A stretch of 10,826 nt of DNA, from the NCBI GenBank assembly GCA_024644775.1, contig JAHEHB010000131.1, positions 1 through 10,826 on the forward strand, read 5' to 3'. This DNA comes from Deltaproteobacteria bacterium. GTDB lineage: Bacteria > Desulfobacterota > Desulfobacteria > Desulfobacterales > SURF-15. Below the pieces are notes generated by a model. It was not told the origin of the DNA. It did no database searches and saw only the letters and a program-made list of their open reading frames with translations. Shown piece after piece: positions 1 to 7,325 of this stretch (position 1 is the stretch's first letter; each line of letters begins with the position of its first letter). Both the position numbers and the translations under genes were made by a program.

Positions 1-74
1 TTCAGCTTTCAGTAATATCGATTCCCTGATATAGTGCTCTGCTGAATGTTTGTATTTTTGAATTGTTACTTTTA

Positions 75-136
75 GCCACCAAGGCACCAAGGCACGAAGA
101 AAAACATTGAGTAATCCTCCTTTGTGTCTTTGTGGC
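75..136. repeat. Imperfect palindromic repeat upstream of the biotin carrier gene
   Basis: The left arm (75-92, GCCACCAAGGCACCAAGG) pairs with the right arm (119-136, CCTTTGTGTCTTTGTGGC) over 18 positions, 15 of them Watson-Crick, with a 26-nt spacer. Each arm is itself built on an 8-base period (CACCAAGG twice on the left, TTTGTGTC/TTTGTGGC on the right). Similar CCAAGGCACCAAGGCAC-type palindromes are, from memory, frequent dispersed intergenic repeats in environmental bacterial genomes, so a non-autonomous mobile or REP-like element is likely. It is not a clean terminator because no T-run follows either arm. It marks the 5' boundary of the downstream gene cluster. Confidence 0.6.
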
Positions 137-205
137 AAGAAATTTCGGTTCCGGCTCATCTGGGTTAGATTACAGTACTGAATATCAAATACGGAGGACG
201 ACGGT

Positions 206-427
206 ATGGATTATGACATTGTAGCGCCGCTGGCGGGCAAGGTATTACAACTGAATATTGAAGTTGGGGCAAAAATTGAAGAAGATGATGAAGCATTGAT
301 TATCGAAGCGATGAAGATGGAAACACCGATCTATTCCCCATGCAAAGGCACTGTTAAAGAGATAAAGGTGAAAGAAGGGGATACCGTAGAAGAGGACGAT
401 GTGTTAGCCATTATTGACGGTGAATGA
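206..427 (+). CDS. Small biotin carboxyl carrier protein (single biotinyl domain)
   Basis: A 73-aa protein that is almost exactly one biotinyl-attachment domain. The motif EAMKMET (residues 34-40) places the biotinylated lysine at K37. Residues 6-12 (VAPLAGK) and 44-51 (SPCKGTVK) are the flanking beta-hairpin strands typical of these domains. Biotin on K37 would carry CO2 removed by the carboxyltransferase encoded next. A GGAGG ribosome binding site (193-197) lies 8 nt before the ATG. The next gene starts 24 bp after the stop, so the two are likely co-transcribed. Unlike the gamma subunit of the Acidaminococcus enzyme, there is no Ala/Pro-rich linker before the biotin domain. A lipoyl domain is excluded because the motif is AMKM rather than the lipoyl DKA type. 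Confidence 0.93.
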   Translation: MDYDIVAPLAGKVLQLNIEVGAKIEEDDEALIIEAMKMETPIYSPCKGTVKEIKVKEGDTVEEDDVLAIIDGE

Positions 428-451
428 TCACCGAGTATTGGGAGTTAAAAC

Positions 452-2185
452 ATGAGACCTTACTTTGAGAAAATGACGGAATTTGGCCGTCCGCTTAAAG
501 AAGCGCACGTTAGACGCACCGAAGAGAATGCTAAACTTTTAAAAGAAGAAGAAGCCAAGATTGCTCAGGTAGTGGAACACGTTAAAACGGTTGGTATACC
601 CGAAGAAAAAATCAATGCCAGGGGGCAGTGGACGGTCTGGCAACGACTCGAATATCTGGTGGATCCGGGCACGTGGTGTCCGCTGCATACGATCTACAAT
701 CCCCAGAATAATGAAGAGGGCACTACCAATGTGTTTGATGGCCTTGGAAAAATTTCCGGAAAATGGGCGGTCATCATCGGTTTTGATAACAAGGTACTGG
801 CAGGCGCTTGGGTGCCTGGACAGGCTGAAAATGTTTTTCGAGTGACCAACCTTTCGAAGCGTTTGAATCTACCGTTGGTTTGGCTGGTAAACTGCAGCGG
901 CGTAAAGCTGCCCGATCAGGAAAAATTTTACGCGGATCGCCGGGGGTCTGGAACCACTTTTTTTCGACACGCGGAACTGGAGCAAATGGGAATTCCGATT
1001 TTAGCCGCCATATACGGCACAAACCCTGCGGGAGGAGGGTACCAGGGAATCAGCCCCACGGTCCTTTTTGCTCACAAGAATTGTAATATCGCCGTGGGCG
1101 GTGGCGGCATACTCAGCGGAATGTCTCCCAAAGGTTATTTTGATATGGAAGGGGCTGAAATGCTCATTGAAGCCGCTCAAAAATACAAGGCGGAACCACC
1201 GGGGACCGTAAAAATTCACCATGATGAAACCGGTTTTTTCAGATATGTCTACGAAGAGGAAAAAGATGTGCTGGACGGTGTGAAAGAATATATGAAGGAC
1301 ATGCCGGCATACAAACCCAAGTTTTTTCGAGTTGCGAAACCCAAAGAACCAAAATTCCCCGCCGAGGATCTTTATCGATTAATTCCCTTTAATCAAAAAC
1401 AGGTTTATAACTTTGATGAGGTGTTGGCGCGTCTCGTTGATGGCAGCGAACACATGGAGTTTAGGCCCGATTACGGTCCCGAAGTATATACTGGATTGTG
1501 CAAACTCGATGGTTACTTGATCGGTACCATCGGAAACCGGCAGGGGTATCTCGGAAAAGACTATCCTGAATATGCAGATTATCCCGCGATGGGAGGTAAA
1601 CTCTACCGTCAGGGGCTCGTCAAAATGAATGAATTTGTCACCTTGTGCGGCCGGGATCGAATACCTGTCGTTTGGTTTCAAGACACAAGTGGAATCGATG
1701 TGGGAGACATCGCGGAAAAGGCGGAACTGCTGGGCCTCGGTCAGGCGCTGATCTATTCCATTCAGCAAACGGATGTCCCTATGATGCTGGTGGTGCTCAG
1801 GAAAGGTACTGCTGCAGCGCACTATATTATGGGGGGTCCTACCGCAAATCGACACAATGCATTCACATTGGGAACGCCCACTACAGAGATTTATGTGATG
1901 CACGGGGAGACAGCTGCAGTGGCGAGCTATTCACGCCGGCTGGTAAAGGAACAAGATGCGGGAAGACCGTTGGATCCAATAATAGAGGCTATGAACAAGT
2001 TGGCTAAGGATTATTACGATAATTCTCGACCCATTTACTGTGCCCAGCATGGCCTTGTGGATGAGGTGGTTCGGTTGGATGCCATTCGAAATTATATGAC
2101 GGCATTTGCCGGTGCCGCTTACCAAAATCCACGATCGATCTGTCCGCTTCACCAGATGTTGCTGCCTCGTAGCATCAAGGGTTAA
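452..2185 (+). CDS. gcdA: Glutaconyl-CoA decarboxylase alpha subunit (carboxyltransferase)
   Basis: This 577-aa protein has both carboxyltransferase halves fused, as in GcdA of Acidaminococcus (about 587 aa), and it is collinear with it from MRPYFEKM to the ICPLHQMLLPR tail. The N-half carries GAWVPGQAE (118-126) and the oxyanion/CoA segment YGTNPAGGGY (188-197). The C-half, from about 330, carries QDTSGIDVGD (410-419) and RKGTAAAHY. The reaction transfers CO2 from glutaconyl-CoA to enzyme-bound biotin, giving crotonyl-CoA. In Na+-pumping decarboxylases a membrane beta subunit then releases the CO2. Only the biotin carrier (immediately upstream) is visible here; no beta or delta membrane subunit lies in the window. 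GGGAG (440-444) precedes the ATG by 7 nt. A related acyl-CoA or malonyl-type decarboxylase substrate is possible, but the length and motifs favour glutaconyl-CoA. Confidence 0.92.
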   Translation: MRPYFEKMTEFGRPLKEAHVRRTEENAKLLKEEEAKIAQVVEHVKTVGIPEEKINARGQWTVWQRLEYLVDPGTWCPLHTIYNPQNNEEGTTNVFDGLGKISGKWAVIIGFDNKVLAGAWVPGQAENVFRVTNLSKRLNLPLVWLVNCSGVKLPDQEKFYADRRGSGTTFFRHAELEQMGIPILAAIYGTNPAGGGYQGISPTVLFAHKNCNIAVGGGGILSGMSPKGYFDMEGAEMLIEAAQKYKAEPPGTVKIHHDETGFFRYVYEEEKDVLDGVKEYMKDMPAYKPKFFRVAKPKEPKFPAEDLYRLIPFNQKQVYNFDEVLARLVDGSEHMEFRPDYGPEVYTGLCKLDGYLIGTIGNRQGYLGKDYPEYADYPAMGGKLYRQGLVKMNEFVTLCGRDRIPVVWFQDTSGIDVGDIAEKAELLGLGQALIYSIQQTDVPMMLVVLRKGTAAAHYIMGGPTANRHNAFTLGTPTTEIYVMHGETAAVASYSRRLVKEQDAGRPLDPIIEAMNKLAKDYYDNSRPIYCAQHGLVDEVVRLDAIRNYMTAFAGAAYQNPRSICPLHQMLLPRSIKG

Positions 2186-2205
2186 CGGACAACAGGAGGT
2201 CCAGA

Positions 2206-3189
2206 ATGTCTCAGAATAACATATACGATCTGGTCATTGTCGGCGGGGGGCCTGGGGGGTTGTCCGCCGGAATTTATGCCATGCGAGCCGCACTAAACAC
2301 AGTTTTGATCGAAGTTGGCGTGCCGGGAGGGCAGATGACCAATTCGGAAGAAGTTGAAAATTATCCAGGCTTCATCAATGTTGGAGGCCCCGAACTGGGG
2401 CAAAAGTTCACTGAGCATGCACAATCATACGGTTTGGAAATGGTTTCAAGAGAAGTTGTGGCCATCGAACCCGGTCTGGACTACCATAAAGTCCGCCTCG
2501 ATAATGGTGATGTGTATGCTTCACATTCAATCGTCATCGGAACGGGTGGTAACCCTAGAAAATTGAATATCCCGGGCGAAGAAGAATACTATGGTAAGGG
2601 CGTTTCATACTGTGCCGTTTGCGATGGCTTTTTCTTTAGAAACAAAACCGTGGTCGTCATCGGCGGTGGCGACACGGCAGCGGAAGAATCCCTCTATCTC
2701 GGTAAGCTGGCGAAACGGGTTTATTTGGTTCACCGGAGAGATGCGCTCCGAGCAGGCATGATTTTGCAACAACGGGTCAAAGAAGACTGCAATATTGAAA
2801 TCTTTTGGAATACAGTGGTCACCGAAATTAAAGCCAATGACGAGGGCGTATGCGCGGTTGAATTAAAAGACACACAAACCGCCAAAAAGCGTGAATTGGA
2901 TACCGATGGTGTATTTATTTTTATTGGTTTCGTGCCCAATAACAAGCTGGTACCTGCCGGAACGAAAATGAATGCCGATGGATACGTGGTCACCGATGAG
3001 AAGTGCGAGACCAATATTTCCGGTATCTACGTTATCGGAGATCTCAGGGAGAAATATGCCCGTCAGATTGTTGTTGCTGCGGCAGAGGGATGTACGGCCG
3101 CATTGGCAGCCGCCCATTATGTGGAAGCGAAAAAAACCGGTGATGTTGTTTGTGAACTGCCCGCAGAGCTATTGGAAACAGGCTCTTAA
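2206..3189 (+). CDS. trxB: Thioredoxin reductase (TrxB-type flavoprotein)
   Basis: A 327-aa cytoplasmic flavoprotein of usual TrxB length. The N-terminal FAD site is GGGPGGLSAG (13-22). The redox-active disulfide is C136-A-V-C139 followed by DG. The NAD(P)H domain has GGGDTAAEE (153-161) and HRRDALRA (176-183); the HRR...R pattern is the one that binds the 2'-phosphate of NADPH in classical TrxB. The second FAD contact is GD (278-279) with RQIVVAAAEGC after it. It should move electrons from NADPH to a thioredoxin-type partner, although no thioredoxin gene is in the window. A strong AGGAGGT (2194-2200) precedes the ATG. It starts 20 bp after gcdA and ends 20 bp before the helicase, so it sits inside one transcription unit. 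Ferredoxin-dependent variants usually lose the HRR motif, which makes them less likely. Confidence 0.92.
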   Translation: MSQNNIYDLVIVGGGPGGLSAGIYAMRAALNTVLIEVGVPGGQMTNSEEVENYPGFINVGGPELGQKFTEHAQSYGLEMVSREVVAIEPGLDYHKVRLDNGDVYASHSIVIGTGGNPRKLNIPGEEEYYGKGVSYCAVCDGFFFRNKTVVVIGGGDTAAEESLYLGKLAKRVYLVHRRDALRAGMILQQRVKEDCNIEIFWNTVVTEIKANDEGVCAVELKDTQTAKKRELDTDGVFIFIGFVPNNKLVPAGTKMNADGYVVTDEKCETNISGIYVIGDLREKYARQIVVAAAEGCTAALAAAHYVEAKKTGDVVCELPAELLETGS

Positions 3190-3209
3190 GGTGTCCTGTT
3201 AATCCTATA

Positions 3210-5540
3210 TTGAAACATAAACTACAGATCGCGGTTCGGACACTGGTTGAGTATGTTTTACGGTCCGGAGACTTGGAGCAGACGTTTCTCGGCGCAAGTC
3301 GGGCAGTGGAAGGCATTCGCGCTCACCAATACATCCAAAAATCCCGCCCGGTTACCTACACACCGGAAATCGCCATATCTCATGAAATCGAAACCGAACG
3401 GCTGCTGCTGACTGTCGGTGGCCGTATCGACGGTGTTTATCACGAGCCGAATCGGGTCATGATAGACGAGATAAAATCGACTGTTTCCGATCTTAATAAA
3501 CTCGATGAAAAAGAAAATCCACTCCATTGGGGTCAGGCGAAATGCTATGCATATTTGTATGGGCTTTCACAAAACCTCTCCCAAATCGACATTCAGCTTA
3601 CCTATTATCGCTTAGATACCGGAGAGATCCGAGAACTTCAACAAAGCTACTCAATTGAAACCCTGGAAATATTTTTCCAAGCGCTTATCGATCGTTACCT
3701 TCAGTGGGCAGAAGTGCTGATTGACTGGTATGGAATTCGAGACGCTTCAATACATTTTCTGGAGTTTCCTTTCGATACGTATCGACCCGGGCAGCGGGAA
3801 ATGGCGGTGGATGTCTACCAAACGATCAGAGGAGGAAATCAGATTCTCTTTCAAGCCGCGACCGGTATCGGAAAAACGATGGCTGTGATTTATCCTGCTG
3901 CAAAAGCGCTTGGAGATGGATTGACCCCCAAGATTTTTTATTTAACGGCTCGCACCACCGGAAAGCGTATTGCAGAAAAGACGTTGGCAGAACTTCGGAA
4001 CAAGGGGGGCCGGATCAAATCCTTAACCATCACTGCGAAAGAAAAAATATGTTTTCATCCTGACAACGCCTGTTCGGCTGAAGAATGCGACTATGCTAAA
4101 GGGCATTTCGACCGGATCAACGGCGCGTTACAGGAGAGTTTCCAAAAAGATGCGTTGGATCGGGAGTCGATCATTGAAATGGCTCACACCCATCGGGTAT
4201 GTCCGTTTGAGCTTTCCTTAGAACTTTCTCTATGGGCGGACTGCATCATTTGCGACTACAACTATGCGTTCGATCCTAGGGTGTTTCTCCGACGATTTTT
4301 TATGGAGGAAAACAACGGATATGTCTTTCTCATCGATGAAGCGCACAACCTCGTGGACCGGGCAAGAGAGATGTTTTCCTCTGAGATCCGGAAACAGCCG
4401 TTTTTAGATATCCGACGCACTTTGAAAAACGACCTTCCGGCCATACATCGGAGCATGGGAAAAGTAAATAACTGGCTCGCCAAACGGAGAAAACAGTGTG
4501 AGGCAAAAGGAGATAGGTTTGCAGAAAAAGATCCACCTGAGGAATTATTTCCTCTGCTGCGAAGTTTTCTTAAACTGACGGAACGCTGGCTGACCCTCAA
4601 TATCAAAGTACCGTATCGAGAGGATCTTCTGGATCTTTATTTTGCGGTAAACGGATTTATTAAAATTTCTGAACAATACAACGAATCCTATGCAACCTGT
4701 ACGGAAAGGATTGGCAATGATCTGAAACTAAAATTGTTTTGCGTTGATCCTTCTGTTCCGCTAAGAGACGCACTCACCCGCTGCAGTGCGGCGGTATTTT
4801 TCTCAGCAACCCTCACCCCGATCGACTATTATAGAGAGGTGCTTGGATGCGAGGATGCGGCTGAAAAAAGAGTGCTTCCGTCTCCTTTCCCGGAAGAGAA
4901 TTTGCGTGTTTTAGTAGCAGACCGTATTTCAACGCGGTACCGGGACCGGCAGGTGACCGTTGCACCGGTGACCCAGGCCCTGATTCATTTGGTGGAACAA
5001 AAAAAAGGAAATTATCTTCTTTTTTTTCCATCCTACGTGTATATGAAAATGATCCATACCTCCTTTGTTTTGGAACGCCCTCGGCTTCGGACGCTTGTTC
5101 AAACACCGGAGATGACGGAAGTTGAAAGGGACAGATTTCTGAAGCAGTTTACAACAGAAACTACGGAAACGCTCGTTGGCTTTGTGGTGATGGGTGGTAT
5201 TTTTGGGGAGGGAATCGATCTTGCAGGCGAGAGATTATCCGGTGCTGCCGTCGTGGGGCCCGGGCTTCCCGGAATTTCTTTGGAAAGACAATTGATTCGA
5301 GATTATTTTGACCATCATCTTCAACTTGGATTTCAGTATGCGTTCCTGTTTCCGGGCATTATTAGGGTGCTGCAGGCCGCCGGGCGTGTGATCCGGTCGG
5401 AAAAGGACCGGGGTGCAATTTTGTTGATCGGCCAGCGGTTTGCGACACCGACGTATCGGAAATTGCTTCCTGAGGAATGGCGCCCGATTAGCGTCCAGGA
5501 GGATGAACAGTTTGAGCAGATACTGAAGCAGTTCTGGTAA
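3210..5540 (+). CDS. RecB-type nuclease fused to XPD/DinG-like Fe-S DNA helicase
   Basis: A 776-aa two-part protein. The N-terminal PD-(D/E)XK nuclease shows the full RecB-family set: G35xxxH39, D74, E87-I-K89 and Q109xxxY113. From about residue 190 there is a superfamily 2 helicase of the Rad3/XPD/DinG type with Walker A ATGIGKT (217-223), DEAH box (376-379) and motif VI QAAGR (722-726). Between Walker A and DEAH lie C281, C288, C293 and C331, spaced as the four 4Fe-4S ligands of this family. The expected role is 5'-3' unwinding of damaged or structured DNA coupled to nuclease cleavage. The start is TTG at 3210: no ATG or GTG lies between it and the upstream stops, and the N-terminus it gives supports the nuclease fold. 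No good ribosome binding site is visible, so coupling to trxB (20 bp upstream) is plausible. Confidence 0.88.
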   Translation: MKHKLQIAVRTLVEYVLRSGDLEQTFLGASRAVEGIRAHQYIQKSRPVTYTPEIAISHEIETERLLLTVGGRIDGVYHEPNRVMIDEIKSTVSDLNKLDEKENPLHWGQAKCYAYLYGLSQNLSQIDIQLTYYRLDTGEIRELQQSYSIETLEIFFQALIDRYLQWAEVLIDWYGIRDASIHFLEFPFDTYRPGQREMAVDVYQTIRGGNQILFQAATGIGKTMAVIYPAAKALGDGLTPKIFYLTARTTGKRIAEKTLAELRNKGGRIKSLTITAKEKICFHPDNACSAEECDYAKGHFDRINGALQESFQKDALDRESIIEMAHTHRVCPFELSLELSLWADCIICDYNYAFDPRVFLRRFFMEENNGYVFLIDEAHNLVDRAREMFSSEIRKQPFLDIRRTLKNDLPAIHRSMGKVNNWLAKRRKQCEAKGDRFAEKDPPEELFPLLRSFLKLTERWLTLNIKVPYREDLLDLYFAVNGFIKISEQYNESYATCTERIGNDLKLKLFCVDPSVPLRDALTRCSAAVFFSATLTPIDYYREVLGCEDAAEKRVLPSPFPEENLRVLVADRISTRYRDRQVTVAPVTQALIHLVEQKKGNYLLFFPSYVYMKMIHTSFVLERPRLRTLVQTPEMTEVERDRFLKQFTTETTETLVGFVVMGGIFGEGIDLAGERLSGAAVVGPGLPGISLERQLIRDYFDHHLQLGFQYAFLFPGIIRVLQAAGRVIRSEKDRGAILLIGQRFATPTYRKLLPEEWRPISVQEDEQFEQILKQFW

Positions 5541-6621
5541 ATGCCGGCAGGCCTTCAAGCAGATTTCCAACCGCCAAACATTCCAGCCCGAAAGGCAGAT
5601 AGCCGGCATAGCCGAGTATCGGCATTTCAAATATAAGAAACCGGTGAACAAAGGGTACGGAATATTTCCATTTCGCCAAACTATAGACGTTCCAGGTTTC
5701 CCAGAAAAACCCGCAAAATAGGGCTGCCAAAGCAGCTGAAATCAACGCTTGCCAATTGCCTCGAGATATGCCCGCCAGCACGTGTGGCTCTTCCAACAAG
5801 GCTTGAAGCGATACGACGATAAGAAGGGGAGATATCCAAAGCAGGGCGAAAAGATAGTTGGGCATCACCCCGATGAAAGCAAGCCCCAAACCGGAAGTGA
5901 CAAGCGTGGCCCCCGCCAGAAGCTTCGGATGTGAGATTTCTATGGCATAAATATTTTTGAATCGTGTTTGAATCCAGCCAAATCGAGCCATCCAGAATTG
6001 AACACTCAACACCGCGGGTAAAACGGTTGAAAAAGGGAGTGTGGCATACCAGAAATATTCCCATGGACCGAACTTGGCTCCCACGTAATACCAGTTTTGA
6101 ACAAATCGATTGAGATATTCAAAAAACCACCAGAACAGGGCACTCAATGGAAAGAGGATTAAAAAAAAGCCAGATTTGTCAATCATCAGACAATGCCCGT
6201 ATTGCCGGTAACAAAGCGCGTTGACGACTAAGATCAGCGAAAGCCACAATGGGGTAAATGTGTGGGGCTGTAGCGCGGCGAACCAGGGAAACCGTGTCCA
6301 CGCCAGGATCCAGGCAATACATCCCGAGACGATGCCCAGCCACCCCCACCAGGGGAAGGAGCGACGGACTGCCGGCGTTAATATTTGTCGTTTTTCTTTC
6401 CTTTGCAATCCCTTGACCGCCAGAAGAAACACAAAGAGTAGTGTAAGCAGCAAATAGGCGAAAAAAACCGTCCAAGAAAAGGGGGTGTGAACCACATACC
6501 GGCTCTCCGGCGGAAATTCCAGGTATCTTTCAATAGGATAATCGGCAACAAGGATGCCGAACAGTGGAAAACCGATGAGCATCGCTGCAAGAATTATAAA
6601 TTTAAGCAGGAAACGTTGCAT
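5488..6621 (-). CDS. Uncharacterised polytopic membrane protein
   Basis: I do not recognise this 377-aa family. Its hydrophobic profile suggests nine or ten membrane helices, roughly at residues 6-26, 50-70, 91-110, 123-140, 153-170, 191-210, 237-255, 258-276, 291-310 and 335-355. It is rich in Trp and Phe. Charged and aromatic segments likely to be conserved include FWWFFEYLNRFVQNWYY, FFWETWNVYSLAKWKY and the C-terminal EMPILGYAGYLPFGLEC. The last faintly recalls the short P-x-E-E/F motifs of lycopene-cyclase-type membrane domains, but this is too weak for an assignment. Its last 53 bp overlap the helicase gene on the opposite strand. The ATG has no clear Shine-Dalgarno sequence. It stands alone on its strand, 111 bp after the antitoxin stop. 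Confidence 0.78.
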   Translation of the reverse strand: MQRFLLKFIILAAMLIGFPLFGILVADYPIERYLEFPPESRYVVHTPFSWTVFFAYLLLTLLFVFLLAVKGLQRKEKRQILTPAVRRSFPWWGWLGIVSGCIAWILAWTRFPWFAALQPHTFTPLWLSLILVVNALCYRQYGHCLMIDKSGFFLILFPLSALFWWFFEYLNRFVQNWYYVGAKFGPWEYFWYATLPFSTVLPAVLSVQFWMARFGWIQTRFKNIYAIEISHPKLLAGATLVTSGLGLAFIGVMPNYLFALLWISPLLIVVSLQALLEEPHVLAGISRGNWQALISAALAALFCGFFWETWNVYSLAKWKYSVPFVHRFLIFEMPILGYAGYLPFGLECLAVGNLLEGLPAFTRTASVSAQTVHPPGR

Positions 6622-6732
6622 GGGTTTTTAGGCGGAGGGAAATTGGTATTCAACGTAACATAATCTTTTTAGCCATTTGTCTAACATGGCGTGAGATCAG
6701 ATTATTTCAATTCTTTTTCCATATGTCCAATA

Positions 6733-6969
6733 CTATGCCAAATGACTTACTGGAATTTCTTCTGTACTTTCGGGCAACTTCGCTCCCGTTGCGATTTCGT
6801 GAACAGCATGAAGGATTTCTGCCGAATAGTACCGATTCCCACACACATCACAGACACCAATGGTAATATCTTCAAGGATTATAAACCCAATTTTGTGTTT
6901 GAATGCTTCTCGCTTTACGGTTCGGGGTTGGACCGTTCCCTGGCAATACTCGCATTTGTAACCGTACAT
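6733..6969 (-). CDS. YgiT/MqsA-type zinc-finger antitoxin
   Basis: A 78-aa protein with two CxxC pairs (C6/C9 and C40/C43, counted from the chosen start) and the C-terminal SAEILHAVHEIATG. This is the YgiT-type zinc-finger arrangement found in antitoxins paired with DUF4258 or MqsR-like toxins. I chose ATG 6969 rather than the in-frame GTG at 6978 because GAGAGG lies about 8 nt before the ATG but directly abuts the GTG. The toxin gene stops 12 bp upstream and its TGA is part of this ribosome binding site, so translation should be coupled. The order is toxin first, antitoxin second. The usual MqsA C-terminal helix-turn-helix is absent, so it may neutralise its partner without strong DNA binding. 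Because the partner is frameshifted, it may now be an orphan. Confidence 0.82.
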   Translation of the reverse strand: MYGYKCEYCQGTVQPRTVKREAFKHKIGFIILEDITIGVCDVCGNRYYSAEILHAVHEIATGAKLPESTEEIPVSHLA

Positions 6970-6981
6970 GATAGCCACCTC

Positions 6982-7273
6982 TCAATCAGTGATTTCATAG
7001 ACAGTGATGATCAAATAACGGTCGGCATTGGTAGTAAATCGTCCAACGACTCCAACTGCGGTTATTTGATCTACTGCTGCTCCCTCTATAACGTTACTTG
7101 GTTCCTATAGGATCGTCTTTCTCAGTTCGGACTATTCGTCCTCCGAGTATAGCTTGTTCCACATCAAGGATATCAAGATTGTCGTCAGCCATTTCTTCCA
7201 TTGCATGTGCTGTCATGTCGTACTGACCAAGCCTAATCTTATCTCTTATGCGATCTACAACTCTTCGTGGCAT
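6982..7273 (-). pseudogene. DUF4258-type toxin gene with one-base frameshift
   Basis: From ATG 7273 the frame reads MPRRVVDRIRDKIRLGQYDM, then TAHAMEEMADDNLDILDVEQ, to ...DDPIGTK (59 codons), and meets TAA at 7096-7094. Dropping one A from the TAAC at 7096-7093 restores a tyrosine codon and the frame VIEGAAVDQITAVGVVGRF...RYLIITVYEITD to a TGA at 6984-6982. The joined protein of about 96 aa matches the DUF4258 pattern (His in TAHAMEEM, EKDDPxGTKYVI, RYLIITVYE), a RelE/MqsR-like fold used as toxin next to YgiT-type zinc-finger antitoxins. The ribosome binding site before 7273 is poor. Either the toxin is inactivated or this is a sequencing indel; the reading on both sides of the break is clear. 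Confidence 0.8.
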
Positions 7274-7296
7274 GGATCTGAGCTCACTGGTCTGGG

Positions 7297-7325
7297 CTTA
7301 AAACTATCCTAATGAAGAATGTCAA
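7297..7325 (-). promoter_or_regulatory. Putative promoter of the toxin-antitoxin pair
   Basis: On the minus strand TTGACA (7325-7320, perfect -35) is followed after 17 nt by TTTAAG (7302-7297, 4 of 6 matches to TATAAT). Transcription would start about 15-20 nt before the toxin ATG at 7273. A second TTGACA directly joined to TATAAT lies just upstream (7344-7333), but these two hexamers do not have promoter spacing with each other. Assignment is by consensus only. Confidence 0.42.

Noticed and set aside
6691..7110. 139-codon plus-strand frame across the toxin-antitoxin pair
   Set aside because: It is the complement of the zinc-finger antitoxin and toxin, whose motifs (two CxxC pairs, DUF4258 pattern) are convincing; the plus-strand translation shows no domain.
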